A stretch of 64,000 nt of DNA from positions 186,001 to 250,000 of the forward strand of contig NZ_FOZZ01000007.1 of the NCBI RefSeq assembly GCF_900116225.1, written 5' to 3'. Origin of the DNA: Sphingobacterium wenxiniae (GTDB taxonomy: Bacteria; Bacteroidota; Bacteroidia; Sphingobacteriales; Sphingobacteriaceae). The position numbers and the translations under genes were made by a program. Of the stretch, positions 52,395 to 62,419 are shown one piece after another (positions within the stretch are counted from its first letter, which is position 1; each line of letters opens with the position of its first letter). Under the pieces are notes generated by a model that did not search any database, had not been told where the DNA came from, and worked only from the letters and a program-made list of their open reading frames with translations.

Positions 52395-54764
52395 ATGAAG
52401 TTAAAATATATCGTGTTAGGTGGGTTGATCTGTTTAGGAACAGGTCTTCGTGCGCAGGTTTTGCCGTATAAGAATAGTCAGTTGCCTATTGAAGACAGGG
52501 TGCAGGATCTGCTTGGTCGTATGACTTTGGAGGAAAAGGTTGGACAGTTATCTAAATTGTTGGGCTGGGAGATGTATGAGAAGGATGACAAGGGCATACG
52601 GGTGAGTGAAAAGCTGAAGGATGCTGTTAAGCAACAGCATATAGGACTTTTATGGGCTACGTTACGTGCTGATCCTTGGACGCAAAAGACATTGAATAAT
52701 GGTTTAAGCCCGCTGGAGGCTGCGAGGGCTACGAATGCCATTCAACGTTATATGGTGGATAGCACGCGTCTGGGCATTCCGTTGCTGTTGTCGGAAGAGG
52801 CTCCGCATGGACACATGGCGATCGGAGCTACGGTATTTCCTACGGCGATCGGTCAAGCGAGCACGTGGAACCCGAATTTAATTGAGCAGATGGCTGCTGT
52901 TATTGCACGGGAGACTTATGCGGTAGGTGGTAAGAATGGTTATGGCCCTGTATTGGATCTGGCACGGGATCCGAGGTGGTCGCGTACGGAAGAGTCTTAT
53001 GGTGAGGATCCGTATTTGGTGGGCCAGATGGGCAGAGCGATGGTTCGAGGTTTTCAGGGGGATGTAGGAGCTGTGGATAAAATAATAGCTACCCTGAAAC
53101 ATTTTGTAGCGTATGGGGTGCCGGAGGGTGGCCATAATGGCGGTAGTGTGAGTGTGGGGGAACGGGCTTTGCTGCAAAGTTTCTTACCGCCTTTTGAGGC
53201 GGCGGTGAAAGCGGGGGCAGCATCTGTGATGACGGCTTATAATTCTATTGATGGTATTCCTTGTTCGTCGAATCCTTGGCTATTGGATGATATTTTGCGC
53301 GAGCAATGGGGCTTCAAGGGGTTTGTGGTGTCGGATCTGTTGAGTATCTCGGGCTTAAATGGTGGACATGCTACTGCGGCAACTGGTCAGGAGGCGGCAA
53401 AGCAGAGTATAGAGGCTGGGTTGGATGTGGATCTGAGTGGTTCGGGTTTTGGCAGGAATCTGTTGGATGCGGTGAAGTCCGGGCAGGTGGATATAGCTTT
53501 TGTGGATAGGGCTGTTGGGCGCTTGCTGTATCAGAAATTTGCATTGGGGCTCTTTGAACGTCCGTATGTGGATGAAAAACTGGTTGCGCATAAAGTGGCA
53601 ACAGCGGAGCATGTGGCTATGGCAAGACAAGTCGCACGCGAGGCGATTGTTCTATTGAAAAATGAATCAAATGTGTTGCCGTTAAGTAAGACATTAAAGC
53701 GTGTGGCGGTGATAGGACCCAATGTGGATAATCGGTATAACCAATTGGGTGATTACACGGCTCCGCAACCGGAAGAAAAGATAAAAACAGTATTGGATGG
53801 TGTGCGTGCTGCGGTGTCTAAGGATACGTACGTGGATTACGTGAAGGGTTGTGCGATTCGTGATACAGCTGCTACGGATATAGCAGCGGCTGTAAGGGCA
53901 GCCGAAGCGGCAGATGTGGCTATCGTTGTACTAGGGGGCTCGAGTGCGCGGGATTTCAAGACTTCTTATCAGGCTACTGGAGCAGCTAATGTGGAAAGTG
54001 GAACGCCATCTGTCAGCGATATGGAGAGCGGAGAAGGTTTTGACCGCGCTACGCTGGATTTATTGGGTGATCAGCTGCCGTTATTGCAGGCGGTGGTAGC
54101 CACGGGTAAACCTGTGGTACTGGTGACAGTGATGGGACGCCCGCTGAACCTGAACTGGGCTGCGGAGCATGTTCCGGCTATTGTCAATGCATGGTATCCG
54201 GGGCAAGAGGGGGGATTGGCTATTGCAGACGTGCTGTTCGGGGATTATAACCCGGCAGGTAGGTTGCCTATTTCTATGGCTAAGTCTGTGGGACAATTGC
54301 CTGTACACTATAACCATACCAAACCGAAGCACCATGATTATATAGAGTTTGATGCGAAGCCTTTATATGCTTTTGGTCATGGGTTAAGCTATACACAGTT
54401 CGCTTATAACAATCTACAAGTGGATGTGCAGGAAGGCGACGATGATTTTGTTTGTAAGGTGCAGTTTGAGGTAAAGAATATAGGGGAAAAGGACGGAGAA
54501 GAGGTCGCGCAATTGTATATCGTGGATGAAGTAAGCAGTGTGGTTACACCGGTGAAGCAGCTGAAAGGTTTTGCTCGTGAATTCATTAAGAAAGGTGAAA
54601 CGAAGGTATTCTCGTTTGAACTGACAAAAGCTGATTTAAAATTGTGGGGGACGGATCGAAAGTGGAAAACGGAGAAAGGGGGATTTAAGCTTTTGGTAGG
54701 GCCTTCTTCGGATAGTACGCCTTTATCTGACAGATTTGAATTAATGCAAGATTACAAGTTCTAA
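52395..54764 (+). CDS. GH3 family glycoside hydrolase (beta-glucosidase/xylosidase type)
   Basis: 789 residues with a signal peptide ending GLRAQ. Domains in order: GH3 N-terminal TIM barrel (EDRVQDLLGRMTLEEKVGQ; GYGPVLDLARDPRWSRTEES; predicted nucleophile D314 in GFVVSDLLSISGL), GH3 C-terminal alpha/beta sandwich (EAIVLLKNESNVLPLSK; GYTAPQPEEK-like GDYTAPQPEEKIKTVLDGV; AIVVLGGSSARDF) and a fibronectin III-like domain (VKNIGEKDGEEVAQLYIVDE). Exact sugar is unknown. The gene is G-rich and uses many G-ending codons compared with genes at the left of the window. Confidence 0.94.
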   Translation: MKLKYIVLGGLICLGTGLRAQVLPYKNSQLPIEDRVQDLLGRMTLEEKVGQLSKLLGWEMYEKDDKGIRVSEKLKDAVKQQHIGLLWATLRADPWTQKTLNNGLSPLEAARATNAIQRYMVDSTRLGIPLLLSEEAPHGHMAIGATVFPTAIGQASTWNPNLIEQMAAVIARETYAVGGKNGYGPVLDLARDPRWSRTEESYGEDPYLVGQMGRAMVRGFQGDVGAVDKIIATLKHFVAYGVPEGGHNGGSVSVGERALLQSFLPPFEAAVKAGAASVMTAYNSIDGIPCSSNPWLLDDILREQWGFKGFVVSDLLSISGLNGGHATAATGQEAAKQSIEAGLDVDLSGSGFGRNLLDAVKSGQVDIAFVDRAVGRLLYQKFALGLFERPYVDEKLVAHKVATAEHVAMARQVAREAIVLLKNESNVLPLSKTLKRVAVIGPNVDNRYNQLGDYTAPQPEEKIKTVLDGVRAAVSKDTYVDYVKGCAIRDTAATDIAAAVRAAEAADVAIVVLGGSSARDFKTSYQATGAANVESGTPSVSDMESGEGFDRATLDLLGDQLPLLQAVVATGKPVVLVTVMGRPLNLNWAAEHVPAIVNAWYPGQEGGLAIADVLFGDYNPAGRLPISMAKSVGQLPVHYNHTKPKHHDYIEFDAKPLYAFGHGLSYTQFAYNNLQVDVQEGDDDFVCKVQFEVKNIGEKDGEEVAQLYIVDEVSSVVTPVKQLKGFAREFIKKGETKVFSFELTKADLKLWGTDRKWKTEKGGFKLLVGPSSDSTPLSDRFELMQDYKF

Positions 54765-54782
54765 GATTGTATATTTTTGTGA

Positions 54783-54818
54783 AAAGCGGTGTTCCCCCGA
54801 CTAAAGGAACACCGCTTT
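54783..54818. terminator. Bidirectional terminator between GH3 and the sialidase-like gene
   Basis: AAAGCGGTGTTCC (54783-54795) pairs with GGAACACCGCTTT (54806-54818) around a 10-nt loop, between convergent genes. Confidence 0.85.
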
Positions 54819-54833
54819 AATTATATCCTAATA

Positions 54834-55871
54834 TTAACGTTCTCTTTGTACGACGATATGTTTCATGTTTTTACGATCGTATGTGTACGTAATATGGATG
54901 AGTCCTTTACTGTCCTGAAAGATAGTAGGATAACTGAATTCGCCTTTCTCCTGATCTTCAAGTTGCATGACGTCTATCCATTTTAATCCATCTGTAGAAT
55001 AGGCCAATCTGAGCTTTGTACGGCCTTCCCACCAATCTTTGCCGGGTATATCCGGGTTGTACACGATAAGGAATATATCCCCGGAGCGTATGGCATCTGT
55101 CGCTGAATTGGGGTTGATCAGATTTGTTTTTTCCAAAGCGGTCCATGTTTTGCCCAGATCATCTGACCAAGCACTCATAACAGCACCTTCTTTACTCCTG
55201 CAGAGCACCTGCAGTCTATTGCTATCGTGAAGTAAAACGCTGGGCTGTATAACATTGTAGGGGGATTGCTGGTCTATTGGAAATACAGTCCACTCTTGTT
55301 GCTGCTTGGTTGTTTTTTCAATATGGGCCACCCACCTGTCTTCACTTAGCTCTACACTGGAGGGCGAAATAATATCGCCATTTTCCAATTGAAGGGGTTT
55401 ATTTTTAATCGGTCCCAATACGTTATTCGGGAGCTTTTTAGCAATGCTCCATGTCTTTCCGCCGTCTTCTGAAGTTTTTACCATCCCCCACCACTCGCGT
55501 GGGTTTGGTCCTACTTTATAGTATAGGTATATTTTCTTTTCATTTTTGGGACGAAAGAGTACAGGATTCCAACAAGGGTGCCGCAGGGTGTCGTTTACTT
55601 GCCCATCGGCCCATACAACGGGTGGTGTCCACTGATCGCCATCAGACAAAGAACCCCAGATGACCACATCTTTATTCCCTTCGTGGGAACCGCCGAACCA
55701 GCTTGTTAATAGTGTGCCGTCTGCTGTTTCTTCGATGGTAGAGGCATGACATTGGGCAAAATACTGACCTTCTTTAAACAGGAATTCTTGTTTTAAGAGG
55801 GTAAGCGCTGGTTGTTGTGCTGATACCAGAAAGGGACATATAAGAAAAACTATATAGGAAATGTATTTCAT
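54834..55871 (-). CDS. Secreted BNR-repeat, sialidase-like protein
   Basis: 345 residues with a signal peptide (ending LVSAQ). A sialidase-type six-bladed propeller of the BNR_2 kind: Asp-box-like repeats SEDGGKTWSI, SDDLGKTWTA and STDGLKWIDV. Conserved blocks are CHASTIEETADGTLLTSWFG, HPCWNPVLFRPKNEKKIYLY and EFSYPTIFQDSKGLIHITYTY. The N-terminal Arg (RIP) motif of true neuraminidases is not visible, so the substrate may not be sialic acid. It starts 13 nt after the GH29 gene, so the two form an operon. Confidence 0.82.
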   Translation of the reverse strand: MKYISYIVFLICPFLVSAQQPALTLLKQEFLFKEGQYFAQCHASTIEETADGTLLTSWFGGSHEGNKDVVIWGSLSDGDQWTPPVVWADGQVNDTLRHPCWNPVLFRPKNEKKIYLYYKVGPNPREWWGMVKTSEDGGKTWSIAKKLPNNVLGPIKNKPLQLENGDIISPSSVELSEDRWVAHIEKTTKQQQEWTVFPIDQQSPYNVIQPSVLLHDSNRLQVLCRSKEGAVMSAWSDDLGKTWTALEKTNLINPNSATDAIRSGDIFLIVYNPDIPGKDWWEGRTKLRLAYSTDGLKWIDVMQLEDQEKGEFSYPTIFQDSKGLIHITYTYDRKNMKHIVVQRER

Positions 55872-55884
55872 TATCGTGCTGTAT

Positions 55885-57321
55885 TTATTTCGATGTCAAT
55901 TGCAGTACGCTGGCGTAATTAAGGTCGCTTTTAGGCGCTTTAACAGATACCGTATTGCCTGTTTTTGTCCATTTAACTTTGCCTTTGTAACCTAAGAGTT
56001 TTACATCTTTAGGGGTGAAATTTTCGGGGATAGTGAATTGAAACGCTTCGGTTTTTTGATAGTCTTTTCCTTCGGAAAGATGAAAAACGTTTAGTGTTTT
56101 ATGGTCTTTGCTACGGGTGTAATAGTAATCTCCTTCGTGATAAGGTGCAACGGCACGTGTACTGTAAATGGCAGATTCGTTAATGGCTACCCATGAGGCT
56201 AATTCTTTTAAGCGGTCATAAGCTGCCTGATCAAAATCACCATTCGGCCCCGGAGCGATATTCATGAGGTAATTGCCGCCTCGGGAGATAATCTTTACCA
56301 AAGTTTCAACGATCTTCTGTGCGGACTTGTACTTATCGTTAGGGACATAGGAAAAAGAATTTCCCATGGTAATACAGCTCTCCCAAGGAATATCCAAAGG
56401 GTGCTCAGGAATGGCCTGCTCGGGTGTTACATAGTTCTCCCATTCGCCGGGTACGGTGCGGTCCACGACAATGATGCCTGGTTGGTTTCTGCGCGCCATG
56501 CTGCCTATTTTATCCATATCGATGTCCTGCTCTACCTTGATAGTGCGTTGCCATTCGACAGTTTGATCAATGGTTTTGAACGGGCGTACCCAACCGCCAT
56601 CTAACCATAGAATATCGACTTTGCCGTAGTTCGAGGTTAATTCATTGAGCTGATTGTAGGTAAATGTCTTGTATTTCTCCCAACGCTCGGGATATTTTAA
56701 CGGATCGTAGTTGACATTGCGGTCCTTTGGTGGAAAATATGGCCACCAATAGTATTCGGTATGCCAGTCGGGTTTGGAAAAATAGGCGCCGATTTTAAAT
56801 CCTTCGCTACGGAAAGTGGAGAAGATCTCTTTGGTGACATCAGCTTTTGGATTTTTAGAAAATGGGGTGTTTGGCGAGGTGATTTTGTAATCGGACTCTT
56901 TGGTGTCGAACATCGCAAAACCGTCGTGGTGCTTGGTCGTGAATACGACATATTTCATTCCTGCGGCTTTTGCGGCATCAGCCCATTTTTGCGGATTGAA
57001 ATCTGTGGGGTTGAAAGTTTTTTGGAGGTTCTCGTAATTTTTTACATACTCAAAGTAGGTTTCGCCATGTTCGGGTTTGCGCTGTGTCCAACCTTCGTCT
57101 TCGGGACACAGGCTCCAGCTTTCGACAATACCCCATTGGCTGTAGGTGCCCCAGTGCATAAATAGTCCGAACTTCATGTCTTGCCAGGTTTCCAGGTTTT
57201 CCAAGACTTGCGGATCGGTGGGTTTTTGATAACCGGCGGATACGTTATGTTCTTGGGCCGAGGTTGTAAGTGTTGTTGCGGAGAGCACTATGGCTAAGAT
57301 TTTTTTGTAAAAAGACTGCAT
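55885..57321 (-). CDS. GH29 alpha-L-fucosidase
   Basis: 478 residues with a signal peptide (ending TTSAQ). GH29 barrel: FGLFMHWGTYSQWGIVESWS, YVVFTTKHHDGFAMFDT, and the nucleophile region VDILWLDGGWVRPF (predicted D241). The active site is followed by NQPGIIVVDRTVPGEWENYV and GGNYLMNIAPGPNGDF. A short C-terminal beta domain (from about 390) ends the protein. It is shorter and clearly diverged from the GH29 at 48-49.8 kb, so different fucose linkages are likely. First gene of a unit with the sialidase-like gene. Confidence 0.93.
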   Translation of the reverse strand: MQSFYKKILAIVLSATTLTTSAQEHNVSAGYQKPTDPQVLENLETWQDMKFGLFMHWGTYSQWGIVESWSLCPEDEGWTQRKPEHGETYFEYVKNYENLQKTFNPTDFNPQKWADAAKAAGMKYVVFTTKHHDGFAMFDTKESDYKITSPNTPFSKNPKADVTKEIFSTFRSEGFKIGAYFSKPDWHTEYYWWPYFPPKDRNVNYDPLKYPERWEKYKTFTYNQLNELTSNYGKVDILWLDGGWVRPFKTIDQTVEWQRTIKVEQDIDMDKIGSMARRNQPGIIVVDRTVPGEWENYVTPEQAIPEHPLDIPWESCITMGNSFSYVPNDKYKSAQKIVETLVKIISRGGNYLMNIAPGPNGDFDQAAYDRLKELASWVAINESAIYSTRAVAPYHEGDYYYTRSKDHKTLNVFHLSEGKDYQKTEAFQFTIPENFTPKDVKLLGYKGKVKWTKTGNTVSVKAPKSDLNYASVLQLTSK

Positions 57322-57339
57322 GAGATTGAATTAATGTTG

Positions 57340-57366
57340 TGCATTAAAGATACGTATTTTAATGCA
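57340..57366. promoter_or_regulatory. 27-bp palindromic candidate operator upstream of GH29
   Basis: TGCATTAAA (57340-57348) and TTTAATGCA (57358-57366) are perfect inverted arms around GATACGTAT, whose core ATACGTAT is itself palindromic. A -7-like TATCTTTA (57345-57352, minus) lies inside it. This is a strong candidate regulator site for the GH29 operon. Confidence 0.6.
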
Positions 57367-57411
57367 TTTGCTTATGATGAGAGCAACTAAAATGTTAAAG
57401 TAAATGGATAA

Positions 57412-57449
57412 ATAAAACCCCGAATTCATCTGAGAATTCGGGGTTTTAT
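57412..57449. terminator. Terminator of the ROK-susC-susD operon
   Basis: 16-bp perfect stem (57412-57427 with 57434-57449), 6-nt loop, A/T flanks. It lies about 62 nt after the susD stop on the minus strand. Confidence 0.9.
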
Positions 57450-57511
57450 ATTTAGTAAAGTCGTTTATAGAAATTAATCACAACAACTTTTTCAAAGTGA
57501 ATAAATCACTT

Positions 57512-59098
57512 TTAGTTTACGTCCCAGAACAATTTTGTATTGACATTATCTTGATCTTTTACTGTGTTGTAGTTTTCAAGATTGTAGGCCTGCTCTGACT
57601 GTGGTAAATTCCATTTAACAGGAACTTCCTTTTGTATATCAGAATTTTCTACCCGGAATGCGAAAGTCGGATAATTTAACCGTCTAACTTCGGACCAGTT
57701 TTCTACAGATTGAATGATGTTTAAATGTAACCATTTTTGTGTAGCTATTAATTCAATATTATTCGTACCCCAACCAATATTTGTAATGTACGTATTGATT
57801 GCTGCTGTAGTTGGAGCAGCTGGTGCCGGAATTAAACTGTTATTACTAACTGCTCTTAACCGTTGTTGAAAATCGATAGACTCTTTAATCCCATTTTCAA
57901 AACTTGTCTTCGCACTACCTGTATTTCCAGTGCGTGATTGATATTCTGCGATCAAGAAATTTACTTCTGAGGCTGTTACTAAAACCCCAGGGAAGTTGTG
58001 ATTTCTGGAATACGTTGACCTGTTATATATTGCGATAGTACTTGGATTTGCGGGTGTTCCTGCAATAAGTGTAGCTTGAACAGCTCCTGTCAATGACTGA
58101 TCTAAACCGACAAATTCACCTTCAGCTCCTTGTCCTGGTTCAAACATAAATGGTAGTCTTGGGTCGGCATTGGACACCATGTGATCAATCATGTTTTTAC
58201 CTGCGATATTGTTATTCCAGCTTTCGATAGCATCTTGAAAATCACGCGAATGGATATCTGAAGTGTTATTGAAGATGTCCAATTGGATATTTTCATCATT
58301 CACAAGTACCAATGGGTACGTGCTTTGGTTGTTGATAATTTCTCCGATTTCCTGTGAAGCGGTAGAAAATGCTGGGCTTTGGCTAACTCTTGTTAACATG
58401 CGCAGGCGTAAAGAATTACAATACCTTTTCCATAAATCTAAAGAACCTGAGTTTATCAAATCTTGTGTTCTAAAAGATTGCGTTACCGTAGTTGGTATGG
58501 TCATTGCATTCAATTCTGCACTTATTGCTTTAAGATCTGCAAGCATAACAGCATAGATGTCCTGTGCTTTATCGTATTTAGCATAGGAAACGGCATAGTC
58601 ACCGCCATTTGTGCTAAGTTTGCCTGCTTCAGACCAAGGGATATCACCATGTAAATCGACTTGCTGTTGTGTCTGATCATAGAAAAAGATTTTTGCCGCT
58701 AAGTAGAAAATCTTTTTTTCTGTTTTTTCAGCTTCCGGAACGGCATTATACACTTTTTCTAACTCTCTAAATTGTGCTAAACCTTGGTAATATCTATCCC
58801 ATCGGTCTGCTATTGCAGCCATTCCAGGGGTCAATTGGTTTGCACCATTAGACCAACCAATTGTCTGTATGTACCGATGTATTGTCGGTGCTAACGTTAC
58901 AAAATAATTACGATAGGTAGGAACGACAAATTCACGAAAATTATATTGCAAACCTGCAAATTGTTTTTCAATTGTTGTTTCCGTTACTTTTGATGGGTCT
59001 CTATAAACTTCATCAAAAGAATCCATTTTACAGGATGTTATAGTAGTAAGTGAAGTGGTAAACAAACCAGCAATCACAAGATATTTGTTGATTTTCAT
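57512..59098 (-). CDS. SusD/RagB-family outer-membrane lipoprotein
   Basis: 528 residues with a lipoprotein signal (TTSLTTITSC, Cys about 23). It resembles the SusD-like (SusD_2) group: FAGLQYNFREFVVPTYRNYF, RWDRYYQGLAQFRELEKVYN, KIFYLAAKIFFYDQTQQQVD, HGDIPWSEAG, and C-terminal EVNFLIAEYQSRTGNTGSAK then WLHLNIIQSVENWSEVRRLN. It binds the glycan at the surface for the SusC partner encoded 5 nt upstream. Last gene of the operon. Confidence 0.95.
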   Translation of the reverse strand: MKINKYLVIAGLFTTSLTTITSCKMDSFDEVYRDPSKVTETTIEKQFAGLQYNFREFVVPTYRNYFVTLAPTIHRYIQTIGWSNGANQLTPGMAAIADRWDRYYQGLAQFRELEKVYNAVPEAEKTEKKIFYLAAKIFFYDQTQQQVDLHGDIPWSEAGKLSTNGGDYAVSYAKYDKAQDIYAVMLADLKAISAELNAMTIPTTVTQSFRTQDLINSGSLDLWKRYCNSLRLRMLTRVSQSPAFSTASQEIGEIINNQSTYPLVLVNDENIQLDIFNNTSDIHSRDFQDAIESWNNNIAGKNMIDHMVSNADPRLPFMFEPGQGAEGEFVGLDQSLTGAVQATLIAGTPANPSTIAIYNRSTYSRNHNFPGVLVTASEVNFLIAEYQSRTGNTGSAKTSFENGIKESIDFQQRLRAVSNNSLIPAPAAPTTAAINTYITNIGWGTNNIELIATQKWLHLNIIQSVENWSEVRRLNYPTFAFRVENSDIQKEVPVKWNLPQSEQAYNLENYNTVKDQDNVNTKLFWDVN

Positions 59099-59103
59099 AT
59101 TTC

Positions 59104-62100
59104 TTAGAAACTTGCACGTAACATTAAACCATATGTTCTTGTTGCGGGTGATGTACCTGCATTAGAAACATTATTAATCCAGTTAGATCCTCCTGTCATT
59201 TGCTCAGGATCTAAATCTTTAAGACTTCTATAGATGAAGAATAAGTTTCTTCCAAAAGCTGAAATTTGAACGTTTTTAGCTTTTAATTTTGCTGCTACTG
59301 CAGATGGTAATCTATAGCCTAATGATAACTCACGCAATTTAATATAGTTGTTCTTTTGAACATATAAGCCATAGTTAGAATTGCTATATTGCGGACCTCC
59401 CCAGTTATAGGTTTGTGCGTAATAGTAAGCTTGTGAGATAACATTCGAGTTTGCTGTTCCATCTGCTAAAACGCCTTCCATTAACATCCCGTCGTGGAAC
59501 ATTTTTTCACCATTTGGACCAGCTGTTCCGCTATGAGCAATACCTTTTCCGCCGGATAAATAGTAGCTAATACCACCATGCTCGGCATCCATTGCATTTA
59601 AGCTTTCTTCTGTTAAACCTCTACTTGTCATCCAGTTGATACCAGTCGGCATCGCATGACCTCCCCAACGAAAATCGATTAATGCATCTAAGGTGAAGTT
59701 TTTATAAGTGAATGTATTAATAAATCCACCAACTGCTTTCGGCATAGCATTTCCTGCTTTTACCCAAGCGTTTTCATCCAGTTGATAAAGACCATTAGCT
59801 TGAACGACCCTGTTGCCGTTATTATCTGTTACATAAGGGTGTACCATGATATCTCCCATTGGCTGACCGACTTTGGAAACCAATTGTGCAGCAGCACCAT
59901 CATAATCTCTATGTAGAAGTTCTGTAGCTCCACCAGGTAAAGCCTCAACGATGTTCTTATTCATTGAAAAATTCAATGTAGAGTTCCAACGGAAGTTTTC
60001 GTGTTGAATTGGTGTTCCGTTGATGGCGAATTCCCAACCTTTATTTCTTAATGTACCAACATTGGCAAGGATAGATGATGATCCCATTGACATAGGTAGG
60101 GAGTAATTTAATATCTGGTCAACAATTTTACCATTATAATACGTTACATCTAAACCTAATCTACCATTAAGCATTCTGGTCTCCAAACCAAACTCTACCT
60201 CATGTTTTGTTTCCGGTTTGATCTTTTCATTTCCGAAGCTTGAAGTAGGAATGTTTGTATATAGTACAGCTGTACCTGATCCTTGATTCCCCAATGTAGC
60301 CTGAGAGTAGTTTAAAGCACTTTGATAGATGCCAGGATAATTACCTACGATACCCCATGATCCTCTTAATTTTGCATAATTGAAAATTGAAGATAAGTCA
60401 AATGCTTCTGAGAGAATTAAACTGGAGTTAACAGATGGGTAATAAAGAACATTGTTATCCGGATGCATCTGCGAGATACGCTCTCTTCTCAATGTACCTT
60501 CTACAAACCAGTAATCTTTCAGGTTAAAGTTTAAAGTTCCAAATACAGCATCACGCAATGAATTTAACTTTGTATTGGTTGTTCTCGCTTGATTTACTGA
60601 TGCATTGATATCAAACCAGTTTCTTACACTAAGACCTCCATCTGTGTAACTTGTCATGTTGGTTGTTTGCGATTTTGTAGCGGTATAACCAGCCATAGCA
60701 CCTAACTTAATGTCAGATGTAACCTGTTTGCTGTATGAGGCTAATAAATCTGTGTAATAGATGTTGGCATTTTGATTAGTCAGTGCATAATAACCAGTGT
60801 TCTCGAATGCGATAGGCCGTTCATTTGGTTGCTTATCGTCGATTTTATTATTAGTCATATCTGCAGAGAATCGACCACGAACAGAGAAATCTTCTGTTAT
60901 CTGCCAAGTATTGGTAAATGAGCTAATTAGTCGGTTGGAGTACTCATCGTAATTTCTGGCTTTAACATTCCAAAAATAATCTAAGATGTCTGTTTTGTAG
61001 CCGTTGTATACCAAGTTTTCCTCTGGAGTAAGACTCTGATTAGAACCTGTCACGTATTTGTACCCTAAGCTTGTTTGATAACGATTTAGATACCACTCCG
61101 GATTATCCCATGTTGAAATCATACCCGCAAAGTTATTGATAAGACGATCTGTTAAGAAAGGTCTGTTGTGTGTATGCTGATTGATATAATTCACAACTAC
61201 ATCTGTAGTGAAATTGTTCCAGAGTTTAAACGTACTGTTTAAGTTTGCGATGTTTTTCTTGTTGTATGAGTCAAGAGCAGTCATCTGGTTATCTTGACGT
61301 GTTAATGAAAAACGAATATTAGAACTTTCAGATGTATGCCCTAAGCCAAAGTTGAATATGGTGTTATTAGGGTTGTTGAATAGTTTGTGGTAAGAGTTTT
61401 GTGCTTCATACGGTCTTACCTGGCCATCCCATGCGATAGTTGGCTGACCATCAAATTTTGGACCAAAGTTAATTGTAGCAGGTAGAACTCCTCTTGTTAC
61501 TCCGTTTACAGCGCGTGATTGGTCGTAATAGAAAAACATATCCTCTGCCTGACCACCGTCTGCATATTCGATGCTATACCCTGGACCTCTTACATCTTGG
61601 AATCTTGGCAAATAGGCGATTTTGTCATGTGTATAGGTTGCATTGAAATCAACAGAAAAGCCTTTGCCTCCTTTGCCGGATTTTGTGGTTACTAATACCA
61701 CACCATTCATCGCTTCTGAACCGTATAGGGCAGCCGCCGATGCACCTTTTAAAACAGAGATGGACTCGATATCCTCAGGGTTCAAGTCTTCCAATCCATT
61801 ACCTCTGGCACGCTGATCACCCCAGTAGTCGGAGTTGTTAAAAGAAGTTTGACGCATAGGCACACCATCGATAATCACCAATGGCTGCGAATTCCCTGTG
61901 ATAGAGTTCGTACCACGGATATTGATGTTAATACCTGAGGTCGCTCCACCTGGCGCTGCAGAGATGCGTACGCCCGGTGCTTTACCATAAAGGGCCCCGG
62001 CAAAGTTCGGTGAACCTGTTTTTGTTAGCTCTTCTCCCCCAACAGTACTCATCGCATAACCCAACTCTTTAGGAGCACGCTTAATCCCCATAGCCGTTAC

Positions 62101-62415
62101 AACTACTTCATCCAATGCGGCAGCATCTTCTTGTAGCGTCACGTTCAAGGTTGTACCTGAGACAGTAAGTTCACGAGTAACATAGCCAATGTTTGTGAAT
62201 CTTAAAGTTGTTCCATTATTGGCCTGAATGGAATAACGACCGTTTGCATCGGTCTGTGCGGCGTTGGATGTTCCAACAGCCGAAACGGTTACGCCGGCAA
62301 GCGCTCCGTTAGCATCTGATACTGTTCCAGTAACAGTCTGCTGTGCAAATAACGTTGTTATGCTGAGTAGCATAATGAACGTTAAACTGCAACATTGTTT
62401 GTAAAATTTGCTCAT
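59104..62415 (-). CDS. SusC/RagA-family TonB-linked outer-membrane receptor
   Basis: About 1103 residues from ATG 62415 (MSKFYKQCCSLTFIMLLSIT), which gives a clean signal peptide ending FAQ; an upstream extension of the frame would overlap the ROK gene. Then a carboxypeptidase-regulatory-like domain (VTGTVSDANGALAGVTVSAV), the TonB-box-like LDEVVVTAMG, plug (LYGKAPGVRIS, NINIRGTNSITG, SVLKGASAAALYGSEAMNGV) and barrel ending LRASF. It starts 4 nt after the ROK stop and ends 5 nt before susD, so regulator, transporter and binding protein form one operon. The ligand is unknown, but the neighbours suggest a fucose- or HexNAc-containing glycan. Confidence 0.95.
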   Translation of the reverse strand: MSKFYKQCCSLTFIMLLSITTLFAQQTVTGTVSDANGALAGVTVSAVGTSNAAQTDANGRYSIQANNGTTLRFTNIGYVTRELTVSGTTLNVTLQEDAAALDEVVVTAMGIKRAPKELGYAMSTVGGEELTKTGSPNFAGALYGKAPGVRISAAPGGATSGININIRGTNSITGNSQPLVIIDGVPMRQTSFNNSDYWGDQRARGNGLEDLNPEDIESISVLKGASAAALYGSEAMNGVVLVTTKSGKGGKGFSVDFNATYTHDKIAYLPRFQDVRGPGYSIEYADGGQAEDMFFYYDQSRAVNGVTRGVLPATINFGPKFDGQPTIAWDGQVRPYEAQNSYHKLFNNPNNTIFNFGLGHTSESSNIRFSLTRQDNQMTALDSYNKKNIANLNSTFKLWNNFTTDVVVNYINQHTHNRPFLTDRLINNFAGMISTWDNPEWYLNRYQTSLGYKYVTGSNQSLTPEENLVYNGYKTDILDYFWNVKARNYDEYSNRLISSFTNTWQITEDFSVRGRFSADMTNNKIDDKQPNERPIAFENTGYYALTNQNANIYYTDLLASYSKQVTSDIKLGAMAGYTATKSQTTNMTSYTDGGLSVRNWFDINASVNQARTTNTKLNSLRDAVFGTLNFNLKDYWFVEGTLRRERISQMHPDNNVLYYPSVNSSLILSEAFDLSSIFNYAKLRGSWGIVGNYPGIYQSALNYSQATLGNQGSGTAVLYTNIPTSSFGNEKIKPETKHEVEFGLETRMLNGRLGLDVTYYNGKIVDQILNYSLPMSMGSSSILANVGTLRNKGWEFAINGTPIQHENFRWNSTLNFSMNKNIVEALPGGATELLHRDYDGAAAQLVSKVGQPMGDIMVHPYVTDNNGNRVVQANGLYQLDENAWVKAGNAMPKAVGGFINTFTYKNFTLDALIDFRWGGHAMPTGINWMTSRGLTEESLNAMDAEHGGISYYLSGGKGIAHSGTAGPNGEKMFHDGMLMEGVLADGTANSNVISQAYYYAQTYNWGGPQYSNSNYGLYVQKNNYIKLRELSLGYRLPSAVAAKLKAKNVQISAFGRNLFFIYRSLKDLDPEQMTGGSNWINNVSNAGTSPATRTYGLMLRASF

Positions 62416-62419
62416 AGTT

